Part shown: in pieces, positions 1 to 8,597 of the stretch | How the letters are laid out: each line of letters begins with the position of its first letter | Position numbering within the stretch: position 1 is the stretch's first letter | Assembly: GCF_023347295.1 (NCBI RefSeq) | Contig: NZ_CP094469.1 | Location: 992,001 to 1,056,000, forward strand | Origin: Faecalibacterium sp. I3-3-33 | Lineage (GTDB): Bacteria; Bacillota; Clostridia; Oscillospirales; Ruminococcaceae | Direction: 5' to 3' | Length of the DNA stretch: 64,000 bases | Position numbers and translations under genes: made by a program | The notes under the pieces: generated by a model | The model's input: the letters and a program-made list of their open reading frames with translations, nothing else | The model's database searches: none | Told to the model about the DNA's origin: nothing

Positions 1-810
1 GAAAAGACTTTTCAAACTCGATGCGGAACGATTCACTATTGGGCAAGCGTGTCAAACCCGGATGCACTTACTCTTGTTTTTCTGCCGGGTTTGACTGCGG
101 ATCATCGATTGTTTGATAAGCAGATTCAGCATTTCGAGAACAGGCAGAATGTTATCGTCTGGGATGCACCGGCACACGGTTCCTCATGGCCGTTTCGGTT
201 CGATTTTGATCTGTTCGATAAAGCAAAATGGCTGAACGATATCTTAAACCAAGAAGGAATTACAAAGCCTGTTATGATCGGGCAGTCTATGGGTGGATAT
301 GTGGGACAGGCTTATGCGCAGCTTTATCCTGACAAAATGAAAGGTTTTGTCTCCATTGACTCTGCACCGCTGCAACGAAGTTATGTGACGGCAGTTGAAC
401 TTTGGCTTTTGAAACGGATGGAACCGGTATATGCTCACTATCCGTGGAAATGGCTCCTGAAATCGGGGTCGGAAGGCGTTGCCACGTCTGATTACGGTAG
501 AAATCTCATGCGCGAAATAATGCTGACTTATGACGGCAATCAGAAACGCTATGCACAAATTGCCGGACATGGTTTTCGTATTTTGGCAGCGGCTATGGAA
601 AAAGATCTGCCGTATGAGATCAAGTGTCCAGCTTTATTGATATGCGGCACACAAGATCACGCTGGTTCATGTATACGCTATAACAAGGCATGGCATTGCA
701 ATACAAAAATTCCTTTGACGTGGATTGAAGGAGCGGGACATAATTCCAATACAGACAAACCTGAACAGGTGAATCGTTTGATAGAAGAATTTATTGCAAA
801 TATTTTATAA
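1..810 (+). CDS. alpha/beta-fold hydrolase, 5' end outside the window
   Basis: The reading frame is open from base 1, so the true start lies upstream; the GTG at 49 is only the first start-like codon. The protein shows the alpha/beta-hydrolase order: an LPGLTADHR oxyanion-loop segment, the nucleophile elbow GQSMGG, a late acid in CGTQDHAG and the catalytic His in GAGHNSNTDKPEQ near the C-terminus. No signal peptide or membrane segment is visible, so it is probably cytoplasmic. The substrate cannot be read from sequence; esterases, lactonases and peptidases share this fold. A strong terminator follows within 50 bases, so it ends its own transcription unit. Confidence 0.85.
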   Translation, partial: EKTFQTRCGTIHYWASVSNPDALTLVFLPGLTADHRLFDKQIQHFENRQNVIVWDAPAHGSSWPFRFDFDLFDKAKWLNDILNQEGITKPVMIGQSMGGYVGQAYAQLYPDKMKGFVSIDSAPLQRSYVTAVELWLLKRMEPVYAHYPWKWLLKSGSEGVATSDYGRNLMREIMLTYDGNQKRYAQIAGHGFRILAAAMEKDLPYEIKCPALLICGTQDHAGSCIRYNKAWHCNTKIPLTWIEGAGHNSNTDKPEQVNRLIEEFIANIL

Positions 811-856
811 CAGGCAACTTCCCGCTGATCAAGTGACGAATGCAATCCATCCCTCT

Positions 857-890
857 GCGGACGACCCTAAAACGGTTGTCCGCTTTTTTA
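857..890 (+). terminator. intrinsic terminator after the hydrolase gene
   Basis: GCGGACGACC pairs with GGTTGTCCGC (one G-T pair) across a 7-base loop and is followed by a run of T. It separates the hydrolase from the convergent DUF454 gene. Confidence 0.8.
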
Positions 891-919
891 TGCCCTGCCG
901 CAGCTTTGCAAAGCTTGAT

Positions 920-1324
920 TTACTCTGCGTTTTCCTGTTCTTGTTCAGCAGGCTTTATGGTCTTGACCCGCAGGGCGAAGTACAGCAAATGACAGGCCCA
1001 CACCACTGCAATGCAGACCCTGCCGATGGGCGCGTTTTTCATGCAAAGAAAGCCGATGGCCATAACAGCGGTGACCATTGCGATGATCTTGCATTTTGTT
1101 CCGGCTGTCATGGCTTTTTTCTGAATGAAGCTGTCCAGATGCTTTTTGTACAAGTTCGTACCTACGAACCAATCGTGTAGTTTTTGAGAGCTTTTCGCAA
1201 AGCAGAGCAGGGTCGCCATGTAGAAGGGAACAGTGGGCAGAATGGGGAGCACGATTCCCACAGTGCCCAGAACCATGCAAAGAAAGCCCAGTACGATCCA
1301 AAATGCTTTTAAGAGTTTTTTCAT
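920..1324 (-). CDS. DUF454 (YbaN-like) inner-membrane protein
   Basis: A 134-residue protein with the DUF454 pattern: an N-terminal hydrophobic segment with [15 protein letters not shown], then a middle part with [13 protein letters not shown], and two closely spaced hydrophobic helices before a short acidic tail. It is expected in the cytoplasmic membrane; the family function is unknown. Two ATGs are adjacent; the second (1324) is chosen because AGGAG lies 6 bases before it. A TTAG/CTAA palindrome about 90 bases upstream resembles the operator of the TetR gene at 21889. Confidence 0.8.
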   Translation of the reverse strand: MKKLLKAFWIVLGFLCMVLGTVGIVLPILPTVPFYMATLLCFAKSSQKLHDWFVGTNLYKKHLDSFIQKKAMTAGTKCKIIAMVTAVMAIGFLCMKNAPIGRVCIAVVWACHLLYFALRVKTIKPAEQEQENAE

Positions 1325-1411
1325 CATCTTCTCCTGTTGATTTTTTGTGTTGCTGTACGGCAGTGCAGGGCGAGCGTCTCCGTCATAGTTTCAAAACAGA
1401 GACTTTGAATA

Positions 1412-1425
1412 TTAGCTATAACTAA
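1412..1425 (-). promoter_or_regulatory. possible TetR-type operator upstream of the DUF454 gene
   Basis: TTAGCTATAACTAA is a near-perfect inverted repeat. It shares the AACTAAC and GAATATTAG blocks with the site between the promoter and start of the TetR gene at 21889. No convincing -35/-10 pair could be placed around it, so the role is inferred from similarity alone. Confidence 0.3.
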
Positions 1426-1527
1426 CTTCTTGGCTTGTGAAAAGCCGCCCGTTGGCGACTTTTCTGGAGAGATAATACGATATTCTGGAAACTTTGTCAA
1501 GATGCACTTTGCGGAGCGTTGCGCCTG

Positions 1528-2328
1528 TTACCCGTATATTTTCCCTACGATCTTTCCGCGCGCTGCGGCGGGCAGAAGCTTGCACAAAAGGCTCAGGAAT
1601 TTATACTGCGCACCGGCAACATAAACGACTGCCGGGTTCTTTTTCTCCACAATGCCGGCGATGTAACGTCCAATGCGTGCCGGGTCCATGCCGTTTTGAT
1701 CGTCATGCTCCATCTGACTGACGCTCCGGGAGATGCGCCCGCCGTATTCATCATCGTCGAGAATGCTTTTTTGACGTGCTTTTGTAAACCCGGTGCAGAT
1801 GTCACCCAATTCTACGACGGTAACATGGATGCCGTAGGGTTTGACTTCATTTGCCAGCGCATAAGAGTAAGAGGAAACAGCGGCTTTGCTTGCGGAGTAG
1901 AAGGTCTGGAACGGAATGTGTGCTACGGCAGCAACAGAGCTGATGTTCACGATATGTCCCTTCCCCTGACGGCGCAGGAAGGGGAGAACCGCTTTATTTA
2001 TAGTGACTGTCCCGAAAAAGTTCACATCAAACTGCGCTTTGGCCTGCTCCATGGATGTAAACTCCACCGCACCGGAAATGCCAAAACCTGCACAGTTGAT
2101 TACTGCATCAATTTTGGTCTCTTTTTGGATGACCTGCTGCACAGCGGCGTTGACCGCATCTTCATTGGTCACATCGACGGATAGATGGGTGACGCCCTCC
2201 ATGGGGATATTTCTGCGGCTGAACTCGTAGACAATGCAGCCGTTCTCTTTCAGAGCGGATGCCGTACACCGCCCGATGCCGGAGCTTCCGCCGGTAACAA
2301 TGACGACCTTGTTGTTTTCTCCCGACAT
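1528..2328 (-). CDS. short-chain dehydrogenase/reductase
   Basis: A 266-residue classical SDR. The Rossmann motif TGGSSGIG is near residue 12, the NNAG-equivalent reads INCAGFG, and the catalytic YSASK segment follows SSVAAVAHIPFQ. It should be a cytoplasmic NAD(P)-dependent oxidoreductase; the substrate is not evident. The start at 2328 is set by AGGAGG 7 bases upstream. A 105-codon in-frame extension further upstream is low-complexity antisense translation of the GH36 end and is rejected. It is transcribed in the same direction as the sugar operon but about 100 bases beyond its last stop, so co-transcription is possible. Confidence 0.9.
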   Translation of the reverse strand: MSGENNKVVIVTGGSSGIGRCTASALKENGCIVYEFSRRNIPMEGVTHLSVDVTNEDAVNAAVQQVIQKETKIDAVINCAGFGISGAVEFTSMEQAKAQFDVNFFGTVTINKAVLPFLRRQGKGHIVNISSVAAVAHIPFQTFYSASKAAVSSYSYALANEVKPYGIHVTVVELGDICTGFTKARQKSILDDDEYGGRISRSVSQMEHDDQNGMDPARIGRYIAGIVEKKNPAVVYVAGAQYKFLSLLCKLLPAAARGKIVGKIYG

Positions 2329-2434
2329 GATTTTCCTCCTGAAAATCTTTGATTTGTTTAGAGTATACCGCATTGCACAGCGGCTGTCTATACACGGGCG
2401 GGTGTTGTTGTTTTGTTGTGATCTGTTCGCACTG

Positions 2435-4036
2435 TCAGAGCAGGTCGAAACATAATTTTTGCGGTGTTCCATCCAGCAGATACCGGATATAGAGGCGGCC
2501 GTTTTCCACTTCTGCCTGCACCTGCGCGGCGTGCTCAAAGAGAGTGCGCAGACGGCGGTACTCGTCCCGCTGCGCTTGTGTGTAGCAGGACGGCATATCC
2601 GAGGTAAGGAACACATTGCCCAGCAAGGCATTGACCGTGGCAAGGGCGCGTTTTTGTTCTGCCGTCAGCTTGCAGTTTTCCTCCCGGAGGAAGAACACAT
2701 CCGGGTCGCTGCCATAGGCGCGGCCATTGAGCTGCCGCCGGAATACCGTGTTGTTGATGGCCTGTTTTGTGGACACCCGCTCCCGGTGGAACAGGCGCAT
2801 ATACCACACATCGTCCCAGTCCAAGCTCACGTCACAACTGACACGGCAGTAATCCACCAGCCCGAAGGCAGGCATCACCGGTACGCCGCAGCCAAGGATC
2901 TGCTTTTGCCCACACCAGCTGCGCAGCAGCTCCATGGCATGGTACATCCGGGCTGCCCGGCTCTCATGGGTATTGCCAAAGGGAGCGGCGCCGTACAGAA
3001 AATCCAGCTTGACAAGGTCGAAGCCCCAGTCGTTCAGCACCCGGTCGAATACCCGGCGCAGATAGTCCAGCACGGCTGGGTTGTCGATATCCAACGCATA
3101 AAAACTGCTCCAGTTGCTGCCGCAGCACCACGGCGCACCGTCCACTTTCAGCAGCCAGTCCGGGTGCTGCCGGAAAAGGGCAGAGTTCTTTTCGCACACA
3201 AAGGGTGCAAGCCATAACCCAGCCTGAAATCCGGCGGCGTGGATCTCCTGCACCATGCTTTTCAGCCCGTGGGGGAATTTCTGTGCATCTGTTTCCAGCC
3301 AGTCGCCCACCTTCGGCTCCCAGCCATCGTCGATCTGGAACAGGTCTCCCGGGCAAAGCAGGCTGCGGCATCCGGTCAGGTCCTCCCGGATGGTATCCGC
3401 GGTGATGTCCTGATAGCGGTTGTACCAGCTGGAATAGCCTGCCAGTTTCTTCTCGGTCCGGGGCTTGATGCCCATAGACTGAAACCAGCCGTCGAACACC
3501 GCTGCCTCGCTGCCCTCGGCAAGAAACAGGTCGAACAGGGCAAAACTGCCGCCGGGATGCTCCACCCCGGCGCAATCCCGCTCCAGCGTCAGCAGGGCTT
3601 CGCCGCTGTCGTAGCGGAGGATGGTGTAGCCCGGCTTCTCGTCCAACGATGCCACCAGCCGGAACTGCGCTCCCTTGCGGAAATAGCAGTAGGAAAAGCC
3701 GTGGCTCTGCCCTTTTTTATGCCCGTAAGGCGCAAAATGATAATCGCCGTAGCGGTCAAAGGCATATTTTTTGCGAAGAAAGGCGGGAATGTGGTCGGTG
3801 CCGCGCAGCTTACCGTTCCGGTCCAGCTCCGGGCTGTATGTCCATGTTTGGTAGCCGTTCATGAATAAGCGCTCCTCGACGATCATCTTCCACGGCAGCT
3901 CAGCACGCACCGTTTTCAGCGTCCCGGCGGGCAGGTCGGCATTCAGGTGCACCGCGCCGCAGCCCGGGTGCACCGGGGCATTGCCCTGCCGCACGCCGCC
4001 GGAAGTTTCCGCATACCAGTGCAGCGTTTCAGTCAT
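2435..4036 (-). CDS. GH36-type alpha-galactosidase
   Basis: A 533-residue glycoside hydrolase related to GH36/melibiase. The TIM-barrel signatures FQIDDGWEPKVGDW, GLWLAPF and DLVKLDFLYG are visible, the last carrying the presumed nucleophile Asp345; the acid/base Asp is likely in SCDVSLDW. It is shorter than the usual 700-residue GH36 enzymes but has an N-terminal beta-rich region before the barrel. No signal peptide is seen, so it should hydrolyse alpha-galactosides after uptake. The start at 4036 has GGAGG upstream and overlaps the end of the transporter gene by 8 bases, so it is translationally coupled to it. Confidence 0.88.
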   Translation of the reverse strand: MTETLHWYAETSGGVRQGNAPVHPGCGAVHLNADLPAGTLKTVRAELPWKMIVEERLFMNGYQTWTYSPELDRNGKLRGTDHIPAFLRKKYAFDRYGDYHFAPYGHKKGQSHGFSYCYFRKGAQFRLVASLDEKPGYTILRYDSGEALLTLERDCAGVEHPGGSFALFDLFLAEGSEAAVFDGWFQSMGIKPRTEKKLAGYSSWYNRYQDITADTIREDLTGCRSLLCPGDLFQIDDGWEPKVGDWLETDAQKFPHGLKSMVQEIHAAGFQAGLWLAPFVCEKNSALFRQHPDWLLKVDGAPWCCGSNWSSFYALDIDNPAVLDYLRRVFDRVLNDWGFDLVKLDFLYGAAPFGNTHESRAARMYHAMELLRSWCGQKQILGCGVPVMPAFGLVDYCRVSCDVSLDWDDVWYMRLFHRERVSTKQAINNTVFRRQLNGRAYGSDPDVFFLREENCKLTAEQKRALATVNALLGNVFLTSDMPSCYTQAQRDEYRRLRTLFEHAAQVQAEVENGRLYIRYLLDGTPQKLCFDLL

Positions 4037-5414
4037 GGTGCGTTTCCTCCCCGTGGAGCTGTGCGCTGATCTCGGCAGCGCGGGCATCGGTCAGAACGAA
4101 CTTGCGGCGGAACAGCACCAGCACACCTGCCAGCACCAGCATGGGTAGCACGGTCATCATCAGGCGCAGACCCAGCAGCGTTCCGGCGCTCTGTACTGCT
4201 ACGGGGCCGGCCTCCTCCGTGTTGCCCACAAGACCGATGAGATCCAGCCCGATGCCGGTCAGGAACACCGCCACGCCGGAGGCAGCCTTGACCACAAAGG
4301 TCTGCATGGAAAAGATGACGCTCTCCTCCCGGCGTCCGGTCTTGAGCTGGCCGTAATCCACACTGTTGGAAAGGAACAGGGTGGTCAGCACGGTCAGCAT
4401 CCCGTTGCAGGCAAACACCACCACGCCCGGGATGCACAGCAGGGCAAGGCTATGGGAAAGCCCGGTCAGGCAGAACACCAGCAGGGTGCCGTAGCCGCAC
4501 AGCGCCAGCACAAGACTCAGGTGAAATACCTGCGTGCTGCTGAACTTTTTGCGCAGCAAGGGGTAAAGCACCATCATGCCAAGGATCTGTGCCGCACCGC
4601 CCACGGTGGAAAACAGGGTGTAGGTGGCTTTCCAGCCTGCGCCGCCAAGGTCATATTTAAAGAAATAGATGATGAAGTTGGAGGTAAGGTACAGCGCCGA
4701 GTTGATCAGTACGATGCTGCCCACCACTACCATAGCCTGATCGTTGCGGAACAGGGCGGAGAACATCTCCTTCACGGTGGCGGTCTTCATCTCACTGGGG
4801 GTGGTTTCTTTCATGGAAATGCAGCACACCAGCTCTGTCACTGCAAAAATTACCGCTACGATCAATGCCACCCAGCGGAAGCCTGCGCGCTCGCTGTCGC
4901 CGCCGAGTGCGCCCACCAGCAGCATGGTGAACATGGCGATGAGGGCTGAACCAACGCCCGCACAGGTACGCCCCACCATGGAAAGGTTCTCCCGGTCTTT
5001 GGGGGTCCGGGTCACGGCAGGGATCATGGACCAGTAGGGGATATCCATCATGGTGTAGGTGACGCCCCACAGGATGTACACCACGCTGAAGTAGACCATC
5101 AGCGCTGCTTCGTCCAGCACCGGGGCGGCAAACAGGGCGTAGAGCACCAGCGCATTGAGCAGCGTACCGGAAAAGATCCACGGACGGAAACGCCCCCAGC
5201 GGGTGCGGGTCTTTGCCACCAGAACGCCCATAAAGGGGTCGTTGAAGGCATCAAAGAACCGGGCAGCCATGAGCACGATGCCCACAAAGCTTGCCGAGAG
5301 CCCCAGCACATCCTGATAATAATACATGACGTAAGAAGCCGACAGGGCATATACCATATCCTTGCCCACGGCACCAATGCCGAATGCGGTTTTTTGTTTC
5401 AGGGTCAGTTCCAT
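4029..5414 (-). CDS. GPH-family sugar:cation symporter (MFS fold)
   Basis: A 461-residue membrane protein with about twelve hydrophobic helices. The start KQKTAFGIGAVGKDMVYAL and the motif FFDAFNDPFMGVLVAKTRTRWGRFRPW (here two adjoining blocks) are hallmarks of the glycoside-pentoside-hexuronide:cation symporter family (MelB/YicJ type). It should import a glycoside or oligosaccharide with Na+ or H+. It lies between GH2 and GH36 genes, overlapping each by 8-10 bases, so transport and hydrolysis of a galactoside are probably made together. The exact sugar is inferred only from the neighbours. Confidence 0.92.
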   Translation of the reverse strand: MELTLKQKTAFGIGAVGKDMVYALSASYVMYYYQDVLGLSASFVGIVLMAARFFDAFNDPFMGVLVAKTRTRWGRFRPWIFSGTLLNALVLYALFAAPVLDEAALMVYFSVVYILWGVTYTMMDIPYWSMIPAVTRTPKDRENLSMVGRTCAGVGSALIAMFTMLLVGALGGDSERAGFRWVALIVAVIFAVTELVCCISMKETTPSEMKTATVKEMFSALFRNDQAMVVVGSIVLINSALYLTSNFIIYFFKYDLGGAGWKATYTLFSTVGGAAQILGMMVLYPLLRKKFSSTQVFHLSLVLALCGYGTLLVFCLTGLSHSLALLCIPGVVVFACNGMLTVLTTLFLSNSVDYGQLKTGRREESVIFSMQTFVVKAASGVAVFLTGIGLDLIGLVGNTEEAGPVAVQSAGTLLGLRLMMTVLPMLVLAGVLVLFRRKFVLTDARAAEISAQLHGEETHHD

Positions 5415-7786
5415 ACAGCATCCTCCTTTTCAATGGTGAACCGCAGCACAACGGGCTGGGTCTGCGGGGCAGAAACGGTCAGCAGGGCTTCTCCGGCAGT
5501 GCCCACGGTGCGCAGATAGGTTCCGGTCATGCCGCCTTCTGCCACGGCGGTCTGCGGACCCACAAGGGCGGCGTTTCCCTCTACCGTAAACTGCACCGGG
5601 AACTGTGCGTAGGGGGCAGGGGTGTCGTTCTCGTCCAGAATGCGCACCCGGACAGCCGCCATATCGTAAGTGTCTTTTTCCTGAAGAGCCGTCCGGCTGG
5701 CCTTGACCTCCAAGTGCAGCTTTGCACTGGGGCAAAGGGTCACGCTGCGCACCACGTTGCCGTCCTGCACGGCGTCGAACCGCCAGCGGGTGGCTTCGCC
5801 GCCCCAGTTGCCCACATATTTGCCGTAAAGCGCCACGCCATCTTCAAAGCTCATTTTGTAGCGCAGCATACACCAGCCGAATTTGACCTTGTAGGCCATC
5901 GGCAGTCCTGCCAAGCCGTATTTCCCAGCAGCCAGCAGGCAATCCCGCACAGCGGCTGCCTTGGAGGGAGAAAAGTGTTCCTGCGTTTCCAGCAGCTCGC
6001 CGATGGTGTCGTCCATCACAAAGGGCGGATGGGGCAGCGCTGTCCACTCGCTTTGGCGCAGGGCAGTGACAAACACATCGTTTTTGTAAAGCCTTACCTG
6101 CTGGGCATTGCTGAAAACGTAGGCTGTGCCCAACTGCCCGGCGGGGTTGTCGCCGATGTCCATGGAAGAGCTGACCACCAGCACCGGGTCAGCATCGCCC
6201 TGACTGGCATAGACCGCCGCCGCCAGCTTCGGGTTGCGGAAGCTGTCCAGCACGCCGTGGTAGCAGATACGGTCTCCGGAGCCAAAGTCCTTGTGGGTCT
6301 GGTAATCGAACATGCACCAGCCGAAGCACCCGGCGTGCTCTCCGCTGGCATAGGCGGCGTTCTGAACCCGGACATGCCGCAGGGCGTGTTCCTGTCGATG
6401 GGGACCATCGTCAAAGGCTTTTGTGGGGTACATGTGACCGTTGCACTCCGAGATGAGCAGCGCCTTGCCCATATCCGGGGTCACGTCCTTTTTGGGCTTT
6501 GCGCCGGGCGTTGTGCCGTTGTGGGAAAAATCGTTGTAGGCATAGACATCCTCCAGCAGATGGCTTTTTTCCAGATACCGCACGCCGGAGGTGGCACGGC
6601 TGGGGTCCAGTTGATGGGCAATCTTGTTGGTGCGGGTGTAGAAGGCATCATCGTCCACGCTCTCGTTGATGCGCACGCCCCACAGGATGATGCTGGGGTG
6701 ATTGCGGTTCTGCAAGATCATCTCCCGCAGCATTTCACAGGCGGCGTCTTTCCATGCAGCATCTCCGATGTGCTGCCAGCCCGGCAGCTCGGTGAACACC
6801 AGCAGACCCCGCCGGTCGCATTCGTCCAGAAAATATGGGCTTTGGGGGTAGTGGCTGGTGCGCACGGCGGTGCAGTGCAGTTCCTCCTGCAAAATGCGGG
6901 CATCCTCCCGCTGCAGACTTTCCGGGGCGGCATAGCCGATGTAAGGATAACTCTGGTGTCGGTTCAACCCCCGCAGAAAGGTCTTTTTGCCGTTGAGGTA
7001 AAAGCCATCTGCCCGGAACTCCGCCGTGCGGAAACCAAACGTCACCTGTTTGCGGTCGATGGGTTGTCCGGCTGCGTTCAAAAGCTCTGCCACGGCATGA
7101 TGCAAAACCGGATGCTCTGTATCCCACGGCTGTGCGTCCGGGACGGAAAGCTGCATCTTCCCGGTTTCTGCCGCCTGTGCGGTCTGCTCTGCCAGCAGGG
7201 TGCCGTCTGCGGTCTCCAGCCGGATGCGTACTGCCACGGCTGCGGGCGTAAGCTCTGCTGTCCACTGCACCACAGCCTCATGCAGGGTGGGCGTGTAGAC
7301 GAACAGGTCGGTCAGGCGGCTTTCTGCCGTGGCTTCCAGCCAGACCTCCCGGTATAGCCCACCGTAGGTCAGGTAGTCGATGACAAAGCCAAAGGGCGGG
7401 ATGGCCGGGTCTTCACGGGTGTCCAGCTGCACGGTCAGCAGGTTTTCGCCCTCCCGGTCCACAAGGTCGGTGATCTCCACCGCAAAGCCGGTGTAGCCGC
7501 CCCGGTGCTGCCCGGCAACCCTGCCGTTGACCCGCACCACCGCCTGATGAGCAGCGCCGTCAAAGCGGACAAACAGCCGGGGTGCAGCCTGTACCGGCGG
7601 TACCCGGAACCGTTTGCGGTAGCCGCAGACCATCTCGTAATCGGCAGGCGAGGCATAGTGCAGCGGCACCTCCCGGCAGGTATGGGGCAAGCGGACGGCT
7701 TCCTGTTTTGGCACCGGCAGCCCCTTGCCAAAGGCTTCCGTCCAGTGTCGTGTAAACTCCCAATCCTCGCAAAAGCTGTGTCTCAT
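5405..7786 (-). CDS. GH2 glycosidase (beta-galactosidase/beta-glucuronidase-like)
   Basis: A 793-residue GH2 enzyme. An N-terminal jelly-roll sugar-binding domain is followed by an immunoglobulin-like domain and the barrel, which has GLNRHQSYPYIGYA, the acid/base Glu375 in NHPSIILWGVRINES and a likely nucleophile Glu447 in LLISECNGH. A C-terminal beta domain resembling the DUF4982/big-like region of large GH2 proteins follows. No signal peptide is seen, so action is intracellular. The start overlaps the TetR stop as ATGA, and the stop overlaps the symporter start. The specificity (beta-galactoside, glucuronide or other) cannot be fixed from the sequence. Confidence 0.9.
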   Translation of the reverse strand: MRHSFCEDWEFTRHWTEAFGKGLPVPKQEAVRLPHTCREVPLHYASPADYEMVCGYRKRFRVPPVQAAPRLFVRFDGAAHQAVVRVNGRVAGQHRGGYTGFAVEITDLVDREGENLLTVQLDTREDPAIPPFGFVIDYLTYGGLYREVWLEATAESRLTDLFVYTPTLHEAVVQWTAELTPAAVAVRIRLETADGTLLAEQTAQAAETGKMQLSVPDAQPWDTEHPVLHHAVAELLNAAGQPIDRKQVTFGFRTAEFRADGFYLNGKKTFLRGLNRHQSYPYIGYAAPESLQREDARILQEELHCTAVRTSHYPQSPYFLDECDRRGLLVFTELPGWQHIGDAAWKDAACEMLREMILQNRNHPSIILWGVRINESVDDDAFYTRTNKIAHQLDPSRATSGVRYLEKSHLLEDVYAYNDFSHNGTTPGAKPKKDVTPDMGKALLISECNGHMYPTKAFDDGPHRQEHALRHVRVQNAAYASGEHAGCFGWCMFDYQTHKDFGSGDRICYHGVLDSFRNPKLAAAVYASQGDADPVLVVSSSMDIGDNPAGQLGTAYVFSNAQQVRLYKNDVFVTALRQSEWTALPHPPFVMDDTIGELLETQEHFSPSKAAAVRDCLLAAGKYGLAGLPMAYKVKFGWCMLRYKMSFEDGVALYGKYVGNWGGEATRWRFDAVQDGNVVRSVTLCPSAKLHLEVKASRTALQEKDTYDMAAVRVRILDENDTPAPYAQFPVQFTVEGNAALVGPQTAVAEGGMTGTYLRTVGTAGEALLTVSAPQTQPVVLRFTIEKEDAVWN

Positions 7787-8346
7787 CGCGGCAGCACTCC
7801 TTCCAGTAAAATCGAGATCATTTCTTCCAGTACAGCCACATACTGCACCCCGCTTTCTGCCAGACTGCGGTCTGCCAGAAAACTCTCGATGGATGCAGTG
7901 ATCATCTGCCGCAGCACCGGCAGGGACACCGGACGCATGACCCCTTCAGCCACAGCCTGCTCCAACAGCGCCATGGTGGGCTCCCACCCGTTTTCCAGCT
8001 GACTGCGAACCCGTGCCGCTACCACCGGGTATTTCTCGTCCAGTTCCTTCATCTGCCGCAGGTCCAGCGCGGCGTATTCCGTCGGCATGGCAATGATGAC
8101 TGCCCGGAGCTTTTCCTGCAAAGTACCGCCGCCCGCCAGAATTTCCTGCTTGCAGCGGTGGATGTCCGCAAAGGCGTGGTCTACCATGTCCAGCAGAAGG
8201 GCCTCCTTGGAGGGGTAAACGGTGTAGATGGTCTTTTTGCTGATGTGCAGCGGCTCTGCCACCTGTTGCATGGTGAAATGCAGCCCCTGTTGACGGAACA
8301 GCTGCATGGCCTGTGTGCGCACCAGCGCATCGAGCTTTTCCTGCAT
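7783..8346 (-). CDS. TetR-family repressor of the glycoside operon
   Basis: A 187-residue TetR regulator. The N-terminal helix-turn-helix reads FTMQQVAEPLHISKKTIYTVYPSKEALL; the rest is an all-helical ligand-binding and dimer domain. The start at 8346 is preferred because AGGAGG lies 6 bases upstream. An in-frame ATG at 8391 overlaps the -10 box and cannot be in the transcript. It is the first gene of the four-gene operon and its promoter is covered by an 11-base inverted repeat, so autoregulation with induction by a glycoside or metabolite is likely. The ligand is unknown. Confidence 0.9.
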   Translation of the reverse strand: MQEKLDALVRTQAMQLFRQQGLHFTMQQVAEPLHISKKTIYTVYPSKEALLLDMVDHAFADIHRCKQEILAGGGTLQEKLRAVIIAMPTEYAALDLRQMKELDEKYPVVAARVRSQLENGWEPTMALLEQAVAEGVMRPVSLPVLRQMITASIESFLADRSLAESGVQYVAVLEEMISILLEGVLPR

Positions 8347-8382
8347 GAGCGTCCTCCTTGTGGAAACTGTATTTGTCTTTCT

Positions 8383-8430
8383 GGTTTCCATTCTAGTGCG
8401 GAAACCGAGCTAAATCAAGCGGTTTCCGCA
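8383..8430 (-). promoter_or_regulatory. TetR operator with three half-sites
   Basis: TGCGGAAACCG (8397-8407) and CGGTTTCCGCA (8420-8430) form a perfect 11-base inverted repeat with a 12-base centre that contains the -35 box. A further GGTTTCC at 8383-8389 pairs with the same GGAAACC at 10-base spacing, next to the transcription start. A repressor bound here would block RNA polymerase. Assignment to the adjacent TetR protein is inferred from position. Confidence 0.7.
8390..8418 (-). promoter_or_regulatory. promoter of the TetR-GH2-symporter-GH36 operon
   Basis: On the minus strand TTGATT (8418-8413) and TAGAAT (8395-8390) are separated by exactly 17 bases. This places transcription start near 8383, about 37 bases before the chosen TetR start codon. 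Confidence 0.75.
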
Positions 8431-8478
8431 TTTTCTGCGTTCTGCTGAGAAAGTGCAGATGTTTTGCAGCAGAATGAC

Positions 8479-8518
8479 AAAAAAGAACCCCGGCGTGGCT
8501 TGCGTGCCCGCCGGGGGA
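8479..8518 (-). terminator. intrinsic terminator after the DctP-like gene
   Basis: On the minus strand a CCCCGGCG/CGCCGGGG stem closes a GC-rich loop and is followed by TTCTTTTTTG. It stands about 80 bases after the DctP stop and before the TetR promoter region. Confidence 0.75.
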
Positions 8519-8597
8519 TATTTATTAAACGGTACCCTTTGTCAGGGACGACCGCAAAGCTATGGGCCTGTTTATTTGAATCGTTCCTTTTTTGCTG

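Noticed and set aside
2329..2643. 105-codon upstream extension of the dehydrogenase at 1528-2328
   Set aside because: It has no SDR similarity, is antisense to the end of the GH36 gene, and a strong AGGAGG supports the start at 2328.
5384..7357. 657-codon frame antisense to the GH2 gene
   Set aside because: It is produced by the GC-rich third codon positions of the GH2 gene, has no ribosome binding site and no recognisable domain.
8347..8391. Upstream ATG (8391) for the TetR repressor
   Set aside because: It overlaps the -10 box, upstream of the predicted transcription start; ATG 8346 has AGGAGG.
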